Part shown: positions 36,081 to 44,807 of the stretch, one piece after another
Layout: every line of letters begins with the position of its first letter
How positions within the stretch are numbered: position 1 is the stretch's first letter
From: JAIOQJ01 sp963718635
GTDB taxonomy: Bacteria; Planctomycetota; Planctomycetia; Gemmatales; Gemmataceae
DNA length: 64,000 bases
NCBI GenBank assembly: GCA_963718635.1
Contig: OY970367.1
Span: 1,736,001 to 1,800,000 of the forward strand
Direction: 5' to 3'
Position numbers and translations under genes: made by a program
Notes under the pieces: generated by a model
Seen by the model: only the letters and a program-made list of their open reading frames with translations
What the model was told of the DNA's origin: nothing
The model's database searches: none

Positions 36081-36094
36081 TCTCCGTGTCTCAA

Positions 36095-36964
36095 CTACTG
36101 GCTTCGTCGCCGGGCTTCAACCACCCTCGGCAGCTTTTGGCCATCGAGATGGACGCCGACCGCTTCAAAAGTGCCTTGAGCTTCGATCAAATCGCGAACG
36201 GGCTTCTCCTGGGTTGAGCCTATTTCGAGAAGCAGATAGCCCCCGGCTTCCAAATGAGCAGGCGCCTCGGCAATCAGGCGGCGATAGATAGCCAAGCCAT
36301 CCGGCCCGCCGTCCAACGCGAGTCGAGGCTCAAAGTCTCGAACCTCCTTGGCGAGCGTCGGTAGTTCAGCGGCAGATATGTAAGGCGGGTTGCTCACAAT
36401 GACGTCGAATTTTTCATCGCTGAGAGCGGCAAACAAATCGCTTTCGAGAAAGCGAACTCGTTCGCTCAAGCCATGCTTCGCCGCATTCTTTCGAGCCATA
36501 GAAAGCGCTTCGGCACTCACATCAATGGCAGTTATTTTCGCGGTCTTGTGCTGATGCGCGACGCTCAAGGCGATGCAGCCCGAGCCCGTGCCGATATCGA
36601 GCACACGCGGCGCTTCCTTGTCTTTGATCCGCCGCAACACTTCGACAACGAGAAATTCCGTTTCCGGGCGCGGAATCAAAACGGACGAATTCACATCGAA
36701 GTTCAAATGATAAAATTCGCGCTGGCCAACTAGATAAGCAACCGGGCAACCTTCCACGCGCTTCTTGATCTGGCTTTTGAAGGCGGTGCGTTGCTCTTCG
36801 GTCGTCAACTCGGCCGAGCGGACATAGAGATCGATCCGTTTGCAGCCGAGCGCATGGGCAAGCAGAATCTGAGCGTCCAGTCGCGGCGAATCGATCGCTT
36901 TTTCGCGGAAATACTTTTCCGTCCAATCCAGCAACCGGCGAATCGGCCACTCGTCAACCGCCAT
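36095..36964 (-). CDS. prmC: Release factor glutamine methyltransferase
   Basis: A 289-residue enzyme of the HemK/PrmC family. SAM-binding block: VLDIGTGSGCIALSVAH. Catalytic block: VSNPPYISAAEL, with the NPPY that holds the glutamine. The N-terminal helical domain that docks on release factors is present (RRLLDWTEKYFREKAIDSPR). It methylates the glutamine of the GGQ motif in RF1 and RF2. Its target gene prfA lies 460 bases upstream on the same strand with a hicB-like gene between, so the three are probably one operon. Confidence 0.95.
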   Translation of the reverse strand: MAVDEWPIRRLLDWTEKYFREKAIDSPRLDAQILLAHALGCKRIDLYVRSAELTTEEQRTAFKSQIKKRVEGCPVAYLVGQREFYHLNFDVNSSVLIPRPETEFLVVEVLRRIKDKEAPRVLDIGTGSGCIALSVAHQHKTAKITAIDVSAEALSMARKNAAKHGLSERVRFLESDLFAALSDEKFDVIVSNPPYISAAELPTLAKEVRDFEPRLALDGGPDGLAIYRRLIAEAPAHLEAGGYLLLEIGSTQEKPVRDLIEAQGTFEAVGVHLDGQKLPRVVEARRRSQ

Positions 36965-37012
36965 CGGTGAGTCCTTTCAGTGAAATCTGAATCGAAATCC
37001 GTCAGCCACGGA

Positions 37013-37123
37013 TTAAACACGGTAGAAACACGGATAAAACAAACATCTGATAGCCTGCCCGACGACCTGCTTTAATTAACTTCTTTGATTTTATCCGTGT
37101 TTGATCTGTGTTTCATCCGTGGC
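37013..37123. repeat. ACACGGATAAA inverted repeat
   Basis: AGCCACGGATTAAACACGG, then AACACGGATAAAA on the left, and TTTTATCCGTGTTTGATC, then ATCCGTGGCT on the right: an imperfect 35-base stem with a 50-base loop between hicB and prmC. Confidence 0.75.
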
Positions 37124-37166
37124 TCAATATTTCTCGCTTGGTTGGGCGCCTTATCAAAAATTTGAC

Positions 37167-37382
37167 TCATTCACGATGAGCTTGCTTGGATAGTTCCGCA
37201 AACGCTTCAGCTTCTTCAGCGGCCATTTCTTCCCGGACTAGAAGACAGCCCTCGATAGTTTCTTGGATGTTGGCTTTTACTTCCTCAAGTGTCTCACCTT
37301 GACTGACACAACCGGGAATCGCGGTCACTTTGGCCCAATAGCCGCCTTCTTCCGCTTCATAAATCAATGCTTTCAACTTCAT
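37167..37382 (-). CDS. HicB-family protein
   Basis: A 71-residue protein from ATG 37382 (MKLKALIYEAEEGGYWAKVT). It has the HicB partial RNase-H-like fold pattern: AIPGCVSQGETLEEVKANIQ, then ETIEGCLLVREE. HicB proteins neutralise the mRNA interferase HicA, but no HicA gene (about 60 residues with a G-S-H motif) is visible on either side. It has no C-terminal DNA-binding domain. It lies 46 bases after prfA and before prmC, an uncommon place for a toxin-antitoxin part. Solitary HicB-like proteins are frequent and may have other jobs. Confidence 0.85.
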   Translation of the reverse strand: MKLKALIYEAEEGGYWAKVTAIPGCVSQGETLEEVKANIQETIEGCLLVREEMAAEEAEAFAELSKQAHRE

Positions 37383-37428
37383 GTTATCCACCTCATACTC
37401 GAACGCTCCCCAATCTCAACTCACCACC

Positions 37429-38505
37429 TTATCGCTCTTCCGCCAGCCTTTGTTGTTTATCGAAGTCCCGCAACGGTTTGATCAGGTCGCCGAGGTTGCC
37501 GGCGATGACGGCATCGAGCTTGTAGAGCGTCAAGTTGATGCGATGATCGGTGACGCGGTTCTGCGGAAAATTGTACGTTCGAATCCGTTCGCTGCGATCG
37601 CCGGAGCCGATCAAGGTTCGCCGTGCCTGCGCCCGTGCTTGATGAACGCGTTGCTGCTGACGTTCGAAGACACGGCTGCGCAAAATGCGCATGGCCGTCT
37701 CGTAGTTTTTAGTCTGGCTGCGGCCATCCTGGCACTTCACTTCGAACTCATCCGCCGTCCCTTTTTTGTACCAGATGCGCACCGCACTCTCGGTTTTGTT
37801 GACGTGCTGGCCCCCGGCCCCGCCAGCGCGCATGCGCTCCCATTCGATATCGGAATCCTTGATCTCGACCAGCACCTGATCGGGTTCCGGGAGTATCGCT
37901 ACCGTCGCGGCCGAGGTGTGGATGCGGCCTTGCGTCTCGGTCTTCGGCACCCGTTGCACGCGATGCCCCCCCGATTCATAGCGCAAGTGCTGGAAGACCT
38001 CGTCGCCGGATATGCCGAAAACGATTTCCTTGAATCCGCCCGCTTCACCGGCCGAAAACTCGATGCACTCCGCGCTCCAGCCTTTTTCGCGCGCGTAGCG
38101 CGTGTACATTTCGTAAAGATCGCCGGCAAAGAGGGCTGCCTCATCGCCGCCCGTGCCGGCGCGGATTTCGACAATCAGGCTCGAAAAATCCTCGGCCGGA
38201 TCGACCAGGAGCATATCTTCGATGCGGGTTTTGAGCAGTTCGTAACGGCCCCGCAACCCGGCGAGTTCCTCTTCCGCGTAGATGCGCATCTCGGAATCTT
38301 TTTCAGCCGCCAACAAAGTCTCGGCCTGGTCAACGTCTTTGACGAGCTTTTGGAATTCTTGGTAGGGGCGCAGCACTTTCGCCAACGAGCCATGCTCGCG
38401 GGCGAGTACGCCGTATCGGCTTACGTCCGATGCGATGTCGGGGTCGCCCAGGAGCGTTTCGATTTCCTGATAGCGAAGCCATTTTTTATCGAGAGAAGGC
38501 CACAT
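37429..38505 (-). CDS. prfA: Peptide chain release factor 1
   Basis: A 358-residue protein of usual length. The peptidyl-tRNA hydrolysis motif GGQ is at 231-233 in AGGAGGQHVNKTESAVR. Stop-codon recognition lies in the central domain, and the family block IEIRAGTGGDEAALFAGDL appears as VEIRAGTGGDEAALFAG. It ends translation at UAA and UAG. It is followed by hicB and prmC, the latter encoding the enzyme that methylates Q233. Start ATG 38505. Confidence 0.97.
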   Translation of the reverse strand: MWPSLDKKWLRYQEIETLLGDPDIASDVSRYGVLAREHGSLAKVLRPYQEFQKLVKDVDQAETLLAAEKDSEMRIYAEEELAGLRGRYELLKTRIEDMLLVDPAEDFSSLIVEIRAGTGGDEAALFAGDLYEMYTRYAREKGWSAECIEFSAGEAGGFKEIVFGISGDEVFQHLRYESGGHRVQRVPKTETQGRIHTSAATVAILPEPDQVLVEIKDSDIEWERMRAGGAGGQHVNKTESAVRIWYKKGTADEFEVKCQDGRSQTKNYETAMRILRSRVFERQQQRVHQARAQARRTLIGSGDRSERIRTYNFPQNRVTDHRINLTLYKLDAVIAGNLGDLIKPLRDFDKQQRLAEER

Positions 38506-38648
38506 GAGTGCAGGTTTCCGGTGACGGATTCAACAGGGAATCGTATTGTAAACGAGTCGGCCAAACAAGGACATGGCAGCCGATCGGACCTGCTCGGGTG
38601 AGTCAGCGGATTCGGACGAAGAGTGAATGCGGCGCCGAACTTCGTCTT

Positions 38649-38780
38649 ACCCTCCCCCTGGCTTTGCAGGGGGAGGGCAGGGTGGGGGTCGAGCGCTTGC
38701 CCATCAACAACCGTCGCGATATTCCAAGCCGTTCCCCCACCCTCCCTCCCCCCGCAAAGCCGGGGGGAGGGAGGGAAGGG
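38649..38780. repeat. CCCTCCCCC-GGCTTTGC hairpins, pair 1
   Basis: CCCTCCCCCTGGCTTTGC with GCAGGGGGAGGG at 38649-38686, and CACCCTCCCTCCCCCCGC, AAAGC, CGGGGGGAGGGAGGG at 38733-38780. Similar pairs occur at 46 kb and one at 50.9 kb. Confidence 0.85.
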
Positions 38781-38838
38781 CGAGATCGCTGTTTGACAGG
38801 ATCGGTTGGCGTGCCCAACCTCCGCCAGGAGCATTCTC

Positions 38839-39546
38839 TTGTTCGAATTGCGCGATCCCGTCTCGTCCGGCAGTCACTTTTTGATGTCCATCTGGGCGCT
38901 TTTCGCCACTTTGATTCTGCAGCGATTGACGCACGGCGATCGCTCTCGCCAAGTGTCCGTAACGATCTTCGGCCTCAGCATGGTGCTTCTCTATTTCGCT
39001 AGCGGCCTCTTCCATGGCCTGCGTATTCCCTGGAGCCAGCTGGTTCTTTTTCAGAAGTTCGATCAAAGCGCCATCTACATCTTAATAGCGGGAACCTGCA
39101 CGCCCATCATGGCGATTCTGCTCACCGGCGCCTTCCGACGCTGGCTGCTCGGCGGCATTTGGCTGCTCGCTTTTGTAGGAATTGCCTGTCTCTGGCTGCT
39201 GCCGAAAATGCCGCACTCAGCCACAGTGGGCCTCTATCTTGGCATGGGTTGGTTTGGCATGGTCGGAACCTGGAGATACTTTCAGGCCGTCGGCTGGCGC
39301 GGCATGATCTGGGCTCTAGCTGGCGATGCGCTCTACACACTGGGCGCCGTCATGGAGCTGGCCCAATGGCCCGTAATCTGGCCCGGCGTTATCCGGGCGC
39401 ACGAGATGCTGCACCTCTGCGACATGGTGGCGACCTACTGTCACTTTGTTTTCATCGTCCGTTTTGTCATTCCCTATCGACCTTTGCAATCACACATCTT
39501 GCTTCAACCACAGGTCGCGCAGCCGGCACTCGCGTTGGAGGCGTAA
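38839..39546 (+). CDS. Hemolysin III / PAQR-family membrane protein
   Basis: A 235-residue protein with seven likely membrane helices. TTG 38839 is taken as the start because AGGAG at 38827-38831 precedes it and the family begins ELRDPVSSGSH. The metal-site pattern is partly visible: LYFASGLFHG early, and MLHLCDMVATYCHF late with histidines for zinc. HlyIII/PAQR proteins include adiponectin-receptor relatives with possible hydrolase activity. The bacterial function is unclear, and the hemolysin name is historical. Confidence 0.85.
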   Translation: MFELRDPVSSGSHFLMSIWALFATLILQRLTHGDRSRQVSVTIFGLSMVLLYFASGLFHGLRIPWSQLVLFQKFDQSAIYILIAGTCTPIMAILLTGAFRRWLLGGIWLLAFVGIACLWLLPKMPHSATVGLYLGMGWFGMVGTWRYFQAVGWRGMIWALAGDALYTLGAVMELAQWPVIWPGVIRAHEMLHLCDMVATYCHFVFIVRFVIPYRPLQSHILLQPQVAQPALALEA

Positions 39547-39675
39547 GCCTCTAGGCAGGCCGGGAGGCCTGCTGCCACGGCTCCGACGATCTTTGCCTGT
39601 AAATGAGGTTGGGACGTAGCCCGAACCATATAATCGACAGCATCAAACTCTCTTCTCTAACAGGCTGGATTTTAG

Positions 39676-40395
39676 ATGAAATGTCTCCTCACTTTCTTGC
39701 TGTCGGCGCTAGCCGTGGGCCTCGCGACTGCGGCCGATAAACCGGTCGAATTGCTCGCGAATCATTCGCTCGATGCCTTCAAAGACCCAGCTAAGACTTG
39801 GGCATTCGCCGACAGCGTCGGCCTGGATGAGAAGAACCCGAAAAAGCTGGTCTTTACGCCAGGCACTGCCTTCTTAATCAACGGCGAAAAGGGCAACGCC
39901 AAAGACTTGATCACCCAGGAGAAGCTTGGCGATATCGAACTGCACTTGGAATTCCTCATTCCGAAAGGCTCCAATTCGGGCGTCAAGTTTCACGCGCATT
40001 ACGAAATTCAGATAGCCGACAGTTTTGGCAAAACGAAATTGAGCGGCAGCGATTGCGGCGGCGTCTATCCCCGTGCCGAGCAGAAACCGAAATATATGCA
40101 CATTGATGAAGGAATCGCCCCTAAAGTAAACGCCTGCAAAGCCCCCGGCGAATGGCAGACGCTCGATCTGATCTTCACGGCGCCCAAGTTTGATGCCGAA
40201 GGCAAGAAGACAACCAACGCCATGATCGTGAAGGGAACGCTCAACGGCCAAGTCATCCATGAAAATCAGGAACTATTAACCCCCACCGGCCACAACTACA
40301 AGAACAAGGAAATGACAACCGGCCCGCTGCTGCTTCAAGGCGACCATGGCCCGGTCGCTTTCCGCAATGTAACGGTGAAAGCGTACAAAAAGTAA
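39676..40395 (+). CDS. DUF1080 secreted protein (3-keto-disaccharide hydrolase-like)
   Basis: A 239-residue protein with a signal peptide (MKCLLTFLLSALAVGLATAA). The concanavalin-like DUF1080 domain shows DIELHLEFLIPKGSNSGVKF, a GGVYPRAEQ block, GEWQTLDLIF and GPLLLQGDHGPVAFRNV. Characterised members cleave 3-keto-glycosides made by oxidoreductases of the Gfo/Idh/MocA type, one of which is encoded at 58889. Planctomycetes hold many DUF1080 genes, so the pairing is only suggestive. It is a single gene. Confidence 0.9.
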   Translation: MKCLLTFLLSALAVGLATAADKPVELLANHSLDAFKDPAKTWAFADSVGLDEKNPKKLVFTPGTAFLINGEKGNAKDLITQEKLGDIELHLEFLIPKGSNSGVKFHAHYEIQIADSFGKTKLSGSDCGGVYPRAEQKPKYMHIDEGIAPKVNACKAPGEWQTLDLIFTAPKFDAEGKKTTNAMIVKGTLNGQVIHENQELLTPTGHNYKNKEMTTGPLLLQGDHGPVAFRNVTVKAYKK

Positions 40396-40479
40396 ATACT
40401 CAATATAAGGTGGTTCCCTTTCAGGAGCGGCACCCGACTTTATCATCGGGCAAGTCGGCATCTCCATATTCAAGAAGCG

Positions 40480-41502
40480 TCAGCTCCCCGCCCGGCCCAA
40501 ACCCTTGGCTTCTTTCATTTTGCCAGGATGCCCGACGACGACCAGAATATGACCTGCTTCTAAGAGAGTGCCCCCTTGCGGATTGAAGATCATATCGCCC
40601 GTCAACTTTTTGATGGTCAGGACGACGACGCCGAACTCCTCGTGCAACTGGCTGGTGCGAAGCGGCTTGTTGCATAAGGGCGAGCCGGCTTCGATCATGA
40701 TTTCTTCAACGACATACTCGGCATCGTGCCGGCCTGCCAAATCGAGGAAGTGACCGACCGTTGGCTTAAGCACCGCCTGCGAGGCCCGATGACCGCTGAT
40801 CGCATAAGGCGCCACGACATGATTGGCGCCGACCCGGTGCAACTTGGCGACAGCCGTTTCTTCTTCCGCCCGCGCGATGATGTTGATTTTGTCGTTCAAC
40901 ACGCGAGTGCTCAGCACTATGTAAAGGTTATCCGCATCCGATGGCAGCGTTGCGACCAGCGCTCGCGCGCGCTCCACGCCGGCATGGATTAATAATTCGT
41001 CTGAAGTGGCGTCGCCATGCAGCCGAATCCCATGTTTGAAGCGGGCGTCGTCCACCAGTTCGGCGTTCCGATCGATGATGACAAACGCGATTTCCTGCTT
41101 CTCGAAATCCTGGCAGACAAGCCTTCCCATGCGACCAAGGCCGCAGACGATTACGTGATCCTTTAGTTGTGCCAATGCACGCTCCATTCGATCCCTCCCC
41201 ATGACGGCTTTTACCTGCCCGCTGACAACCGAACGAATGATCTCCGTAGCGGTATAAAAAAGTGTAAACACACCGCCAAACAAAAAGATGATGGTGAACC
41301 AACGGCCACCCGTCGTAAGTGGGTGTGTTTCGCCATAGCCGACGGTGGTGAGCGTGATGGCCGCCATGTAAATGGCGTCGGTCCACGTCCACTCGTCGCC
41401 TTCGATCGCTCGATAGCCGACCGCGCCGACGACTAGCAAGATAAAAGGGATGCATACCGCGAACCAGAATCGAAGATGCAATGGGACGGGCAACCGCATC
41501 AT
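40480..41502 (-). CDS. Potassium channel with TrkA domains
   Basis: A 340-residue protein. Two membrane helices surround the selectivity filter TLTTVGYGE. A RCK/TrkA-N Rossmann domain follows (HVIVCGLGRMGRLVCQDFEK), with D-R ligands in FVIIDRNAE, then a TrkA-C domain (GSPLCNKPLRTSQLHEE). It is a ligand-gated K+ channel of the Kch/MthK type. Its ATG overlaps the upstream gene's stop (ATGA at 41499-41502), so the two genes are translationally coupled. Confidence 0.92.
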   Translation of the reverse strand: MMRLPVPLHLRFWFAVCIPFILLVVGAVGYRAIEGDEWTWTDAIYMAAITLTTVGYGETHPLTTGGRWFTIIFLFGGVFTLFYTATEIIRSVVSGQVKAVMGRDRMERALAQLKDHVIVCGLGRMGRLVCQDFEKQEIAFVIIDRNAELVDDARFKHGIRLHGDATSDELLIHAGVERARALVATLPSDADNLYIVLSTRVLNDKINIIARAEEETAVAKLHRVGANHVVAPYAISGHRASQAVLKPTVGHFLDLAGRHDAEYVVEEIMIEAGSPLCNKPLRTSQLHEEFGVVVLTIKKLTGDMIFNPQGGTLLEAGHILVVVGHPGKMKEAKGLGRAGS

Positions 41503-42995
41503 CCCTCCCTCGTAGCAGCCGTGGCTTCACGCAGGGCCAACGTTTCAACCGCTTCATTGCACAAGCCGAGCAATAGTGTCCGGCTTTTCTCCTGTTCGAA
41601 ACGGCCGACTGTTTGAATCCACTCTCGGAGCTGGTCGATATCGTCTTTCCACGAGTGCAACGCACTGGAGAACGCGAACGGAATCTTGCCCGCGACCTCG
41701 ACGTAAACGGGCGAGGTATGGGCAAAGATCGGCGACTGTTGATCGAGCGCCGACTTCTGGGTGCCGATGCAACGCGCGGCAATCCAACCCCCTTCAGGGA
41801 GCAGTCGCTCGATTTCCAATTTTGAAGCGTCCGTTTGGATTGCGACTTTTCCGTTGATGATCAGTTCAAGCTTATCGAAGGGTTCAACCGAGGTCGCGTC
41901 CACCCGGATAGAGGAAGGGCCATTTGAAGTCAGAGAAGCTCCGGGCCGGAAGCCGTTAACCTTCAAATCGAGCAAGGGGCCGTTGGAAACAAACGTGGCG
42001 CCAGAGCGTGTCTGTTCTTCCCAATCGGGTAAAGTTCGAGCGCCTTCTCGCACTATCGTGTAAGTGCGCATCGAGCCGAGTGCCGTCCGGTTGCTTTCTT
42101 TGGCGCTGCTGCCAACCAAGCCCATGCGAACGCCCGAATTGAGTAAGCGGTAATAGATGGGCAGCAACGGCTGAGTACGGTCGTGCCCGCTAATCTCGAG
42201 GGCATCGACCTTGCCCAGTATGGCAGCGATCAGCGCTTCGCCACCTGCCAGTCCCGCATCGCGACGATAGGCGTCACACCAGACTACGATGCCATTCTTG
42301 CGGCGGCACTGATCCGCCCAGGCGCACAGTGACCAGTCATCGGCCTCTTCTCCACCAAACGAAAGCGGAAAAACGGGCCGATGGCAATTGAGCAACGCCA
42401 GACTTCCCAGAACCGGATGCACGTTGAACGTATTAATGAGAACCGAACGGCCATTTTCGCTGAGACCGTGAAGCTCACCGCTGAAGGCGGCAAGATTCGG
42501 CGCAATGCGATACGAATGGCCATCCTGCGATGCGAAGCGCTGTTCCGCAATCAAGAGTTGCACTAAGTGGAGGTCTTCGGCGGCCGCTTCCAATAAGGCG
42601 TCGTGCGGAGTAATGAAATGGCAGCGGGCGTCCCACGAGATCATTTCTTGCAACTCGAGCTCGCGAGCAAGCTCGAACCGCAATGCCATCTGCCCGACCT
42701 TGAGCGTTACAGTCTGATGCAGGGTTGCATAGAGAGGCCCCTTGCTGATTTCGATATCGAGAGGCACGCCAGTCGGCAGAAGAATCTCACAGGCGCCATC
42801 AATGTAAACGTATTTGTTGCCGCCCAGATAAACTTGACCTCCAACAGCCTCGCCACGCCCGATCGGAAAATCAGTGGAATGCCCGAAAGGCGCAAACACC
42901 GTGCCATCGGCACTTGCTATGCGCATGCGCACCGGCGTCGGCTTCTGCGTAGCGGAGTCGTTGACACGAAGATGGATGCGGATGAATGGCGACAA
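41499..42995 (-). CDS. CehA/McbA-like protein
   Basis: A 498-residue protein without a signal peptide. It starts with a beta-rich region (PVRMRIASADGTVFAPFGHS), followed by a PHP-like half with DARCHFITPHDALLEAAAED, NTFNVHPVLG and GLVGSSAKESNR, and a beta-sandwich end (LELIINGKVAIQT). The arrangement recalls the CehA/McbA metallohydrolases, but several expected metal histidines (the HxHxxxSDG block) are absent, so it may be inactive or another family. It is coupled to the potassium channel gene downstream. Confidence 0.5.
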   Translation of the reverse strand: MSPFIRIHLRVNDSATQKPTPVRMRIASADGTVFAPFGHSTDFPIGRGEAVGGQVYLGGNKYVYIDGACEILLPTGVPLDIEISKGPLYATLHQTVTLKVGQMALRFELARELELQEMISWDARCHFITPHDALLEAAAEDLHLVQLLIAEQRFASQDGHSYRIAPNLAAFSGELHGLSENGRSVLINTFNVHPVLGSLALLNCHRPVFPLSFGGEEADDWSLCAWADQCRRKNGIVVWCDAYRRDAGLAGGEALIAAILGKVDALEISGHDRTQPLLPIYYRLLNSGVRMGLVGSSAKESNRTALGSMRTYTIVREGARTLPDWEEQTRSGATFVSNGPLLDLKVNGFRPGASLTSNGPSSIRVDATSVEPFDKLELIINGKVAIQTDASKLEIERLLPEGGWIAARCIGTQKSALDQQSPIFAHTSPVYVEVAGKIPFAFSSALHSWKDDIDQLREWIQTVGRFEQEKSRTLLLGLCNEAVETLALREATAATREG

Positions 42996-43233
42996 GGGGT
43001 TCCTTCGGAAGTCGAGCTGATTAGCTTCGAATGCGGCATTAGTCGCGCTGCGGAGCGCTTAGGCATTGCCAGCGCGGAACACACGTTTCGTAACCAGCAT
43101 TCTAGCTACGAACCGACGCTCCACCCCGACAAGCGGGGTGGCGGCAAAGAAAATACGGAAAAACTTGTCTAGCTACGAACGGACGCTCCACCCCGGCAAG
43201 CGGGGTGGGGGCGAATCGAAAAGGAGAATTTGC

Positions 43234-43283
43234 CTCGTTACGCGGCAGAGTCACGTAACGGGACGTCGAGGCTCTGCCTCGCG
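43234..43283. repeat. GAGGCAGAGCCTC / GTTACGCGGC unit, copy 2 (inverted)
   Basis: CTCGTTACGCGGCAGAG, a CACGTAACGGG arm, then CGTCGAGGCTCTGCCTCG. Opposite orientation to copy 1. Confidence 0.8.
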
Positions 43284-43325
43284 GACTTGGACGCTCTTAG
43301 CCCAGCGAATCAGACAAAAGACCAT

Positions 43326-43373
43326 TCGAGGCAGAGCCTCGACGACCCGTTACCAGGCAGAGCCTGGTAACGA
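43326..43373. repeat. GAGGCAGAGCCTC / GTTAC unit, copy 3
   Basis: CGAGGCAGAGCCTCGACG, then ACCCGTTACCAGGCAGAG and CCTGGTAACGAG. Both arms of the second hairpin changed together (CCAGG/CCTGG instead of CGCGG/CCGCG). Confidence 0.8.
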
Positions 43374-43397
43374 GAGTCCAACGCTCTCCTCTTGCTC

Positions 43398-43940
43398 CTA
43401 CGCCACGTTTTCGCGTTTGGGGTCCACATAAAGAGGCAGGTCGGCGTCCATGAGGCGGCCGAGGAGTTCTTGGGCGCCCTCTTCGCGTTCGAGGTCGCGC
43501 TCTTCCGTATAGATCGGGTAGAGTTGATAGATCGTCACCGTTTGGCCGTCGGGCCTTTGCCAGGTGGCGAAGTCGTAGCCGGCCGGCGCTGCGAAGATGC
43601 AACTTAGCTTGGTGTTCTTGGCGAATGGCTTCGGCGGCTCGCCGTTGGCGAAGACGGCGGTTGGGCCTAGCCAGGTGTTGTGTTCGTGCGGCCAGCGCGC
43701 GATCTTCATCAGCCATTCGACCGGCCAGCGCTTGGTTTCGTCGCCAAGAGCCTTCGGCGTCAGCGCCCACTTCTTTGGCAGGCGGATCATTACCTCGGCA
43801 TAGCGCAAGTTTGCAGCCTCTTGGCCTTCGGGCACGGTCATCGGCTTCGCGGCCATGCCATCGGTGATCAAGAACTGCTCGCCGTCTTTCAATACACGCA
43901 AAATAGCAACGGGCATCCCGCTCGGTATGATCTGCTGCAA
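43398..43940 (-). CDS. Suppressor-of-fused (SUFU) domain protein, 5' end unclear
   Basis: It reads ILRVLKDGEQFLITDGMAAK, PMTVPEG, YAEVMIRLPKKWAL, PVEWLMKIARWPHEHNTWLG, PPKPFAKNTKLSC and YPIYTEERDLEREEG, the ordered blocks of the SUFU domain. The only usual start is TTG 43940. The frame stays open upstream to the end of the ankyrin gene, with SEHLATILGKVDPL looking like real domain sequence, so the gene is probably 5'-truncated or broken. SUFU domains serve as immunity proteins in bacterial polymorphic toxin systems. It is directly downstream of the ankyrin gene. Confidence 0.75.
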   Translation of the reverse strand: MQQIIPSGMPVAILRVLKDGEQFLITDGMAAKPMTVPEGQEAANLRYAEVMIRLPKKWALTPKALGDETKRWPVEWLMKIARWPHEHNTWLGPTAVFANGEPPKPFAKNTKLSCIFAAPAGYDFATWQRPDGQTVTIYQLYPIYTEERDLEREEGAQELLGRLMDADLPLYVDPKRENVA

Positions 43941-44044
43941 AGACAGCGGGTCGACCTTGCCCAGGATGGTAGCTAGGTGTTCGGACAGAGTGCTGGGAAC
44001 CGGTGGCGGCGTCGGCGGCGCTTCACCGCGGATTTGCCAGCCGT

Positions 44045-44599
44045 TTAGAGCGCCAGAAAGCGCAGGAAGGCGGCGACTTCCTTATTGCCATACATCTCGG
44101 CAAAATCGAGAGTGCTCAGGTCGTTGAACGATAGCCCATTAATGCTTGCGCCATGTTCAACCAATAGCTGCACCTCTTCTAATGAGGCATTTGTTGCTGC
44201 AGCATTTAATGTGAAAGACGTAATCTTACCGTCCCACTCCGTATTGATGATCGCTCCATGCTGCAATAACCACTTCACAATTTGAGGATGGCCTCGTCCG
44301 ACGGCAGTCAGAATTACACCTTCCCGTATCACACGATCACGGGAAGCAGTATCGTACGCATTAATGTCCCCACCGTATTCGACGAACAGTTGTACAAAGT
44401 GTAAGTCACCTATCGCAGTTGCAGCAACTCCAACAAATCGGTTAAGCACGGATCTAATTCCGGCCCTCGGCGATTTACGAAGAACATCGATATGTTCCCG
44501 GAGATAGCGGCGCACTTCCGCATCATCCTTGGCGTCTAGCGCGGTGCCGAACGCGCGAGTGATAATTCCGTCCTCATCTGTCAAGTATGCTTCTGCCAT
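44045..44599 (-). CDS. Ankyrin-repeat protein
   Basis: A 184-residue protein of three to four ankyrin repeats: GDLHFVQLFVEYGGDINAYD, HPQIVKWLLQHGAIINTE and SLEEVQLLVEHGASINGLS, ending NKEVAAFLRFL. It starts at ATG 44599. It has no signal, so it is cytoplasmic. Ankyrin proteins bind partners; in polymorphic toxin loci they are a known immunity type. Its end overlaps the open frame of the SUFU gene, which suggests the pair was inherited as one cassette. Confidence 0.85.
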   Translation of the reverse strand: MAEAYLTDEDGIITRAFGTALDAKDDAEVRRYLREHIDVLRKSPRAGIRSVLNRFVGVAATAIGDLHFVQLFVEYGGDINAYDTASRDRVIREGVILTAVGRGHPQIVKWLLQHGAIINTEWDGKITSFTLNAAATNASLEEVQLLVEHGASINGLSFNDLSTLDFAEMYGNKEVAAFLRFLAL

Positions 44600-44807
44600 A
44601 ACTATCTCCCTCTATTCTATTCTCCTCCTCATCTAAGGGCTGCCAACTGGGGGTAACCAACCCCCTACTTTGAACTTCTTAGCGATAGCAATCAATTGAA
44701 TAGCGATAGTGCGTTCGCCGAATCCTCGGCGATGTAATAACAGGTGTTGTGCGTCCAGACGCTGAAGCCCCAGCTTGGTCCACCCACGACTTTTGACATG
44801 AAGGATT

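Larger units (their letters stand above)
42996..43397. other. Repeat-filled gap
   Basis: About 400 bases without a gene. GCTCCACCCCGACAAGCGGG-type hairpins occur in tandem at 43121-43142 and 43187-43210, each preceded by TAGCTACGAAC. Two GAGGCAGAGCCTC/GTTAC units follow. Confidence 0.7.

Noticed and set aside
37140..37440. HicA partner for the HicB-like gene
   Set aside because: No frame of about 60 residues with a HicA pattern is visible on either side.
37381..38601. Long plus-strand open frame opposite prfA
   Set aside because: Shadow of the release factor gene, which has all its motifs on the other strand.
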